A stretch of 64,000 nt of DNA from Puccinia triticina. Lineage: Eukaryota; Basidiomycota; Pucciniomycetes; Pucciniales; Pucciniaceae. The notes beneath the pieces are model-generated. The model worked only from the letters and a program-made list of their open reading frames with translations. It made no database searches and was not told the DNA's origin. Below are positions 57,149 through 64,000 of the stretch, piece by piece. Both the position numbers and the translations under genes were made by a program. The first letter of the stretch is position 1; each line of letters starts with the position of its first letter. Location of the stretch: contig NC_070564.1 of NCBI RefSeq assembly GCF_026914185.1, positions 5,952,001-6,016,000 on the forward strand, read 5' to 3'.

Positions 57149-60141
57149 TAATTGTGAGCACCTGTTTTTGGCAGGAATGTTATTCAAGAAATCCGTATAT
57201 ACAAAGTTGCAGGATTTGCAACAAAAGTAAGCAATCAGAATTGAGACAGAGAAAAGGGATACCAGAGGGGACAAGAATATGAAAGGAGTGATCAAGATAA
57301 CAAGTCGGAATGTATTTTAGATGATAGAGAAATTCTGTTGGTGAAATCAAGAGTGCGAGGTTGGGTTACAACTTTTTAAATTTTTCTGACAATGAGATGA
57401 AGGAAATGTTGAAGGATTGACGATGCAGCGGATCAGAGATGTTTACAGAATCAAATACTTGGTAAAAAAAAACGGTGTCTGTTTCTGGTTTAGTTTTGTT
57501 CTCCGATGGAGAGTTTTCTGTTTTGTTGAGTTGTTGATGCAGTCGATGGATCTAGTGAGTGAGTGTGAATCCAAGCGAGGCCAATGAGAAGAGAAAAAAA
57601 AGTTGAACGAAGGTATAAATTTTCGGCAAGTGGGATCTAGCCCAAGTAGATGTGAGATATCGACGCATGCGCGTCTGCCTTGATTGAAAATTCCGATCGA
57701 AGAAGGGCCGAGCTGATTGAGAGACACATGCGCTAAGATCAAATGGAGGTAGAAGTAAAAGTCTTGTTAGGTGGGTGGAAGTACTTGGATATCTACGGAA
57801 GAAGATGAGGCCTACCTCGCTACCCAGTAGCTTGCTTGTATCTCCGACAAAATTGAAAGAAGAAAACTCAACCCAGTCGAGAAGTACGAAAGACGATGGA
57901 TGAAAGGAAAGCGAATGACTCCAGAAAGACGCGTCGTGCCTGTGATTTGGGGTGTAATGGGTAGATCGATTTCGGGTGGATGTAAAGCGGAACAGGACGA
58001 GATATGGTTGCGAGTTTTGTGAAAGATAGGGCTCAAAAGCCCAGCAGCAAGTTTCTGATGGTTTTCCTCGGATCGAAGTAAGCACAATGATCGGACAGCC
58101 TGACAACCAGCGAGGTTTCGCTAGTAGTCCGTCTAGGTATGGTGACAAACGAGCAGAACCAGAGAAAAGATTAGTCTGCTGCTGATCGGGGTCGGATGTC
58201 TTTATGATACCGTGTGTAAAGCTAAGCGATGCGGGTGACAACCAAGTGACTTACGATCCCCTTTCTTGTTTGAGTAGTTCAGAATGTTTCTTGATTAGTT
58301 GGAGGTTGAGCTTCCGAATAGCCGAAACGAATAAGTAGATCTTTGATATTAGACGGATGATCTTGAGCATGTTTGATGACTGCCTACTCTGTTGGATTGC
58401 TGGATCCGCGTTTTCTCTTGAATACCAAGGATATTGACTTGTTTGTGGATGGAATCAAGGTGAGACTGGCCCGGTGGGGGTTATTAAGAGCAAAGAGAGT
58501 GGCGAAAGTCTGCAGGGCGACAAGTTTTCCTGGGTTGGTTGATGAAGGTGGTTTCTCGGGACTGCCGATCGGGATGACTGTTGCTGACCGTCGAGGATGG
58601 CCCCCGGGTGATGTCCAATTTCACATGGGCTGGACGCCAGCCTCGCGTCACCGTGTGAGAGCACCGCAAGGTTTGCCACCACCCTTCTTCCACTTCGTCC
58701 ACAAACTTTACTCAGTTTATAACACCACTGCAACGCGCTCCTCCCCTCACACAACCCTGCGGCTATCCAAAAGCCTCCGCCAACCATGCCAGACCACCTT
58801 CCGCTGACGGGCAACGACCTGCAACGACCTGTCCGGTTTGGACATGTGTGCTGTAAACATACGTCGGTGAGGGCTCCCCACCAGCGACAATGGAAAAATT
58901 GACGAGACGAAGCTGGCCGACACTTGGCAAGGCAGACAGATCACTGGACCTTACTCCGTGTACAAGCAGGGTGACATCGATCCACGAATCCGATGCCTAA
59001 AGCTGTCAGGTGCATGCTCATGTCGAAATAAAAGTGCAACCATGAAAAATATGTAAATTAGGTACACTTTGTCTGGCTTTCCATTTGCCCTCTTCTGGTT
59101 GCATGGTATGATGAGAGAACTTGGTCCACAATTCTCAGTGTTTGGGTTAGGGAATCAAACCCCACCATTGCTTCCGGAACTTGCTAAGGCTGTGCCTTGT
59201 CCCCTACGAGCCTCGGCTAACCTCACTGATGCCTTTTTCCCCGGATGGAGCGGGACATGAATCCTGGTCGCACGGCGCCAACCGGAGCGAGGTTCCTTTA
59301 GGATCCTTCGAAGGGACCCTGCGGGAAGGCCCTTCAGTTACAGAGGAACTCTGGCACCAACAAGAAAGCTAGTGAAGGTTATGAACCCTACTCAGAACGT
59401 GCGCCATGGGAGGAGACTAACTCAAGAAACTCCCAGCTCGCTGCTTGCAGAGTGGTGAAATGGAGAGTGAACTTATAGGTATATTCTGCTGACAAAAAGC
59501 GCGTGGCTTGTTAACTCCTGACAGCTTACAGCTGAACACAGCTTGAAGGACCTATATTTAAATTACTATCACATTGCAAGAACGGCCTCTAAAGAAAGAA
59601 GTTGATCGTATTACAATATAGCAGTGGGAGATGTGAGAACCGTTTGACAGTCACCTGACCAAAGAAATACACAACCATGACCCAGATCCGAAGATCTAGT
59701 GGTCAGGGTGCCGGGCCGAGGCAACTTCTAATACGAGATCTCTGGTTAATCTTCGCTTTGACTCTGAATCTCCTGAAGCCGTTAAGGGGATGATCTCGGA
59801 CGAGCCGAGATGATCGTACGGATCGGAACTGTCTAAAAGAGTGCGGGGGTTTGTAAACTCACTTCGGGATAAAAAGGGTCATCGTTAATCGTTGATTGGT
59901 TTGATTGGGATTTGGATTGGCTTGCGGCTGTGTAAGAGGTGAGCGGCAAGGTGGTGGGTTTTTTATGGAGAAGCAGTCGACTGGGCGAGCTGTGGTTGGC
60001 GAGGGAGGGGGGCTCGATTATGTAATCGGCTAGCCCTCCTGGGAGAGCTGATCGGGGGGCTGGAGTAGGTCATGGTGGTACCAACAGCCCCACAGCGGTC
60101 ATCGACGCACACACCAACCAAAACAAGCACGCACCCGACCC
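57149..60141. other. Long region upstream of KEX2, no supported gene
   Basis: Open frames here (for example 57552-58241 on the minus strand and 58373-58807 on the plus strand) lack recognisable motifs and intron structure, so I do not call them. Composition is ordinary, unlike the repeats to the left. The last few hundred bases before 60142 are probably the KEX2 promoter and 5' UTR, with no clear TATA box. Confidence 0.4.
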
Positions 60142-63100
60142 ATGTGGATCATCTCATCATCCATCATCACGCGGCCGAGGAGAAGGACAAGGACCGCCAA
60201 CAGCCCATCCTGGTCCATCCTCACCCTGCTGGTCATCTGTCTTCCGCAGACACTCCTCATCGCAGCCAGACAACGGCCTCAGCCACGGTCCTACGACTCG
60301 CATGCCTACTACGTCATCGAAACCAGCTCGACAACCTCCGAAGCAGATCCAGCCTCGATCCAGTCGATGGCACGGGATCTAGCAGACAGGCTGGATACCG
60401 AGTTCGTCGAACGGGTAGGCGAACTAGAAAACTTCTGGCTCGTCAAAGCACCCAAGACAAGGGTCGAACAAGGCTATCAGCTGTCTGTCGACTCCCATCA
60501 TCCCCGGAGTCTGCCAGAGGATCCTTCTCAGCAGAAACCACGCGACTCGGTCCTCGAACATTTCCAACTCATCAGGCGCTCAGCTTATGATCCCCTCCTC
60601 GAATCTCAGATCAATCACTTCGATCAGAAAACCCGCCAGAAACGTTCCCTCTCCAAATCCACACTCTCCGCACGACATCTCGCATACTCGATCAGATCTC
60701 TCGAACGGCAAGTCCTACGTAAACGTCACAAACGGGATCTGATCTATGTACCCGGCCCAGAGGGACCAGTCGCACTGGAGCCCCGCCAGACTGTCTCAAG
60801 ACCAACCAAGGGTGGCAAGACCCTCACTCCTTCCCAGAAAGTCGCCAGGCAGTTCGAAATCTACGACCCTCTCTGGCCGAAACAATGGCATCTCGTCAAT
60901 GATGTCATCCACAAACATATGATCAACGCATCCGGAGTTTGGGAGATGGGAATCACCGGCAAAAACGTCACCGTGGCAATCGTCGATGACGGTATAGATA
61001 TGTCGTCTGATGATCTCAAGTCTAACTTTGTGCATATTATCTCCCCCCCCCTCTCTCTCTTTATCTACTTCTCACTTATCGTTTTTTATTTTTATTTTTA
61101 TGTGTGTGCAGTTCGAGGCAGGCTCATGGGATTACAACGATCATACGCCTCTACCTGAGCCACGTCTACCCGATGACTTACACGGCACGAGATGTGCTGG
61201 AGAAATCGCAGCGGTGCGGAATGACGTCTGTGGGGTTGGAGTGGCCTACGATGGGAAAGTAGCAGGGATCAGGATCCTTTCGGCATCAATCAGTGATGCC
61301 GATGAAGCCTCGGCACTGAACTACGGCTACCAAGAAAACCACATCTATAGCTGCAGTTGGGGCCCACCGGATGACGGCAAGAGTATGGAAGCACCATCCC
61401 GATTGATCTTCAAGGCTATGCTCAATGGGATCCAAAAGGGAAGAGGCGGCAAGGGCAGCGTTTTCGTCTTTGCTAGTGGAAACGGCGGAGCTGTTGGTGA
61501 TCAATGCAATTTCGATGGCTACACAAATAGCATCTACTCCGTCACCATTAGCGCGATCGATCGACAGGGGCTCCATCCATACTACTCCGAAGTTTGTTCT
61601 GCGAATATGGTGGTCACCTATTCATCCGGTAGCGGTGACAACATTGTAAGCTATTTCTCCGTCGCTTTTTCGCTCTTGTTTTTGAGGAAATATGTTCATG
61701 AATTTCCCTCGCCCTCAGCTTATCTTCATCTTCATCTTTTCTTTCAGCACACGACTGATGTGGGCAAGAACAAATGTACGGACCGACATGGAGGCACCTC
61801 GGCAGCAGCCCCATTAGGCGCGGGTATATTTGCGCTCGTCTTACAGGCCCGACCCGATCTGACGTGGCGGGATGTGCAGTACTTGGCAGTCACCACGGCA
61901 ATCCCGTTCAGCTTGGAAGACCCAGAATGGCAAAAGACGGCGAGTGGAAGATTGTACAATCACAAGTTCGGATTTGGAAATCTGGATGCTTATCAGATCG
62001 TCCAAGCGGCCAAGACGTGGAAGTTAGTCAAACCACAGGCATGGTGGACGAGTGCCAACGTCAATGCTCATAGTCAGCCGGTCACTGCCGCAGGAGCCAA
62101 TGCGACCATCGTCGTCAGCCAGGCCGATCTTGATGGGGCCAACTTCGAATCCTTGGAGCACATCACCGTTGCGGTGAACATCAAGCACACTCGGAGGGGG
62201 AACGTTCGAGTCTTACTGGTCAGTCCGCATGGCTCGGTGTCCATCCTGGCGGCCCATCGACGGTACGATGATGCCTCCACAGGCTTCCCGGGATGGGTAT
62301 TCATGACCGTCAAGCATTGGGGGGAGAATCCGGTAGGGGCATGGACATTGAGCGTGCAGGATCCGATTGGGGCGCCGGGGACCAACGGGACGTTTGAGGA
62401 CTGGGCCATGGGCATGTGGGGCGAATGCAAGGACCCGACGATCCAGAAGCTGTTCAAGATGCCCGATGATGCTGAGATCCTGCTCCCGCCGAGCCCGCTT
62501 TCCGGCGTGGCACTGGAGACGGTGATGCCGGCATTGAGCTCGAGCGTGTTTGGGGCGACAAAGCCGACGGCTGTGAACCCACCCCCGCTGGTGACGGACA
62601 CCAGCATGGGATTTTCGAAGACGAAGTCGCTCGTCAAACCGACGGCCCATCTGCCACCGGACCATGCCGGCGTTCCAGGGGATATGGTGACGGGGATGGG
62701 GAGCATGTCGGGCTACCTGAGGGGCAAGTCCTCCTGGGTGTTTGTAGCCTTCGGGATGGCCATCGTGCTCGGCGGCTGTCTGTGTGGGTGGTTCTTCCTG
62801 CTTCGGATCCGTCGCCGACGCGATCGGGCCCGCTTCGAGGCCGACCCGGACCCGGACCAGGGCGTGGGTCTGCTCTCGGGTGCCCGGCGCCCCGGCGGGC
62901 TTTTCCAACAGGTGCTCGGAAAGGCGACGACGAGACGCGGGAACGGATATGGCTTCGAGCCGGTCGCTGGGGAAGAGGACCTTCCGATGCGCTCGTTGGG
63001 CCGCGGGCCGCTCGATAAGCATCCCAAACCTAAGCCCAAGTCGACCACTAAGGATCTCTATGACGCCTTCGGGAACGCCTCTGGATCCGAGGACGACAGC

Positions 63101-63413
63101 GATCACGAGAACGTCGATGGCCGGGATCAGCAGGAACAGAAAGAGGACACCGATGGTGAGAAGAGGCGCGCAGCTCCATATAACGATATCGATCCCGACG
63201 ACGAATATGTAATGTCCCCCCGCTCCCTCTCCCTCTCTCTTCCTTGCTTATCTTCTAGAGGAATCTGACCTGGTTCTTGGTTTGTAGATGGACTCGTTCT
63301 TGGAAGACCCTGATGCCCACTCTCCTCTCGTTTCTCGGACCTCCCCTGCGGCCGAAAACCAGCATCAAGATGATGACGACGACGATGATGATCTCCAGGA
63401 TCGGGAAGATTAA
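60142..63413 (+). CDS. KEX2: Kexin-type serine endoprotease, Kex2 (furin family)
   Basis: Four exons give 1,002 residues: 60142-61029, 61112-61645, 61748-63208 and 63288-63413. A hydrophobic signal (SILTLLVICLPQTLLIAA, about residues 24-42) is followed by a propeptide with dibasic sites; KRHKR just before DLIYV is the likely maturation site. The subtilisin-like domain has catalytic Asp in IVDDGID (about 282), His in DLHGTRCAGE (about 320), oxyanion Asn in SGNGG (about 420) and Ser in HGGTSAAAP (about 492). A P-domain follows, then a Ser/Pro stalk, a transmembrane segment (WVFVAFGMAIVLGGCLCGWF, about 803-822) and a cytosolic tail with acidic clusters. The enzyme cleaves secretory proproteins after paired basic residues in the late Golgi. 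The last intron falls right after a tail Tyr (DDEY). No lesion is seen. Confidence 0.96.
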
Positions 63414-64000
63414 AAAGTTTACCTTTCCTGCGCCCATCCTCTCGCGTCTCTGATCACTCCTGGTCTTCCTCCCCCCTCAATCTACTCCCTACCCCCCCTG
63501 GAAACAACTTCTCCTTTTAACAACCAACTAACAAAATAAGGTTGGACATATAAAAAGCCCATACCTTCTCCCAAATCTCAAATGACGAAACAAAAACTGG
63601 TTGAATTTTCTTTTAGATTTACACCGATAGAGACCACCCCAATCCTTCTGTGCTTTTCATTTTTCGTCGTTTTATTTAAATGAATCCTTTCTCTCGGTCA
63701 TACATAAGCAATTCCTTCTCTCTACTTGACTCTCCTCTCCTCTTTCTCTCTCTCCTTTTTACAAAGAAGACGAAACAAAACGAAACAAAATGAATGCATT
63801 GTGTTCATATCCATCATCACCATCATCATGATGTTTAATGGTTGTATGTATGGGACAATTTGGTTGATGTATTAGATACTTTATCTCACTTCTTTTCTTT
63901 TGTTCTTTTCGAAAAAAGCATCCGTAGATATGAATATATTAAATAGAACTCTACTTGTTTTGTTCCTTTTCGCGAATCTTCACATAATTACAAATCTTCT
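63414..64000. other. 3' flank of KEX2
   Basis: Pyrimidine-rich and AT-rich sequence with no open frame of interest. AATAAG-type and TTAAATAG strings could serve polyadenylation but none is decisive. Confidence 0.4.

Noticed and set aside
57552..58241. A 229-codon open frame on the minus strand
   Set aside because: No motif, domain or plausible intron structure; composition looks like random Ser/Leu/Arg/Phe-rich translation of non-coding DNA.
58373..58807. A 144-codon open frame on the plus strand, overlapped by a minus-strand frame
   Set aside because: Neither strand gives a recognisable protein, and the overlap suggests chance openness in a GC-rich stretch.

Overview
The window looks like nuclear DNA of a basidiomycete, most likely a rust fungus (Pucciniales). 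Genes are rich in short introns (about 55-120 bases), three conserved housekeeping genes sit in a sea of nested transposons, and premature stops in those transposons are mostly TGA where CGA is expected after a T, which fits the TCG-biased, RIP-like decay known for Pucciniomycotina. The organism is inferred; no species marker was seen.

Housekeeping genes: the 3' part of CMS1 (small-subunit ribosome biogenesis, 1-1243), a complete 13-exon STT4 phosphatidylinositol 4-kinase (14292-21258), and a complete 4-exon KEX2 kexin protease (60142-63413). A single-exon gene for a secreted protein with no recognised domain (29772-31130) lies between two transposon blocks and is an effector-like candidate.

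Transposon-related blocks: (1) 2.2-13.5 kb holds an intact-looking DUF6589 gene facing a RecQ-like helicase gene. The helicase is broken by a 4967-base Ty1/copia element with 339-base LTRs and a 5-base target duplication, and by one stop codon. (2) 21.6-29.3 kb holds two divergent genes, one a CMC/CACTA-like transposase, inside possible degenerate terminal inverted repeats. (3) 32.2-47.2 kb is a nest of two MULE DNA transposons. Each encodes a MULE transposase joined to a C-terminal OTU cysteine-protease domain. The second (38684-47191) sits in the right terminal repeat of the first (32201-47226) with a clean 9-base target duplication. (4) 47.3-48.7 kb is a foldback relative of the second MULE whose core is an 18-unit array of DNA hairpins; a solo LTR sits in its left arm. 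(5) 50.2-55.6 kb is a decayed Ty3/gypsy gag-pol lacking integrase and carrying two roughly 1-kb solo LTRs. (6) 55.6-57.2 kb holds small hairpin and MITE-like repeats.

The most novel content is the pair of MULE-OTU elements with their family-specific motif arrays (GACTCCC in one, CACTCCAAAA in the other), followed by the hairpin array and the convergent DUF6589/RecQ pair. Exon boundaries were read by eye from GT-AG signals, reading phase and protein continuity. No alignment or database search was run.
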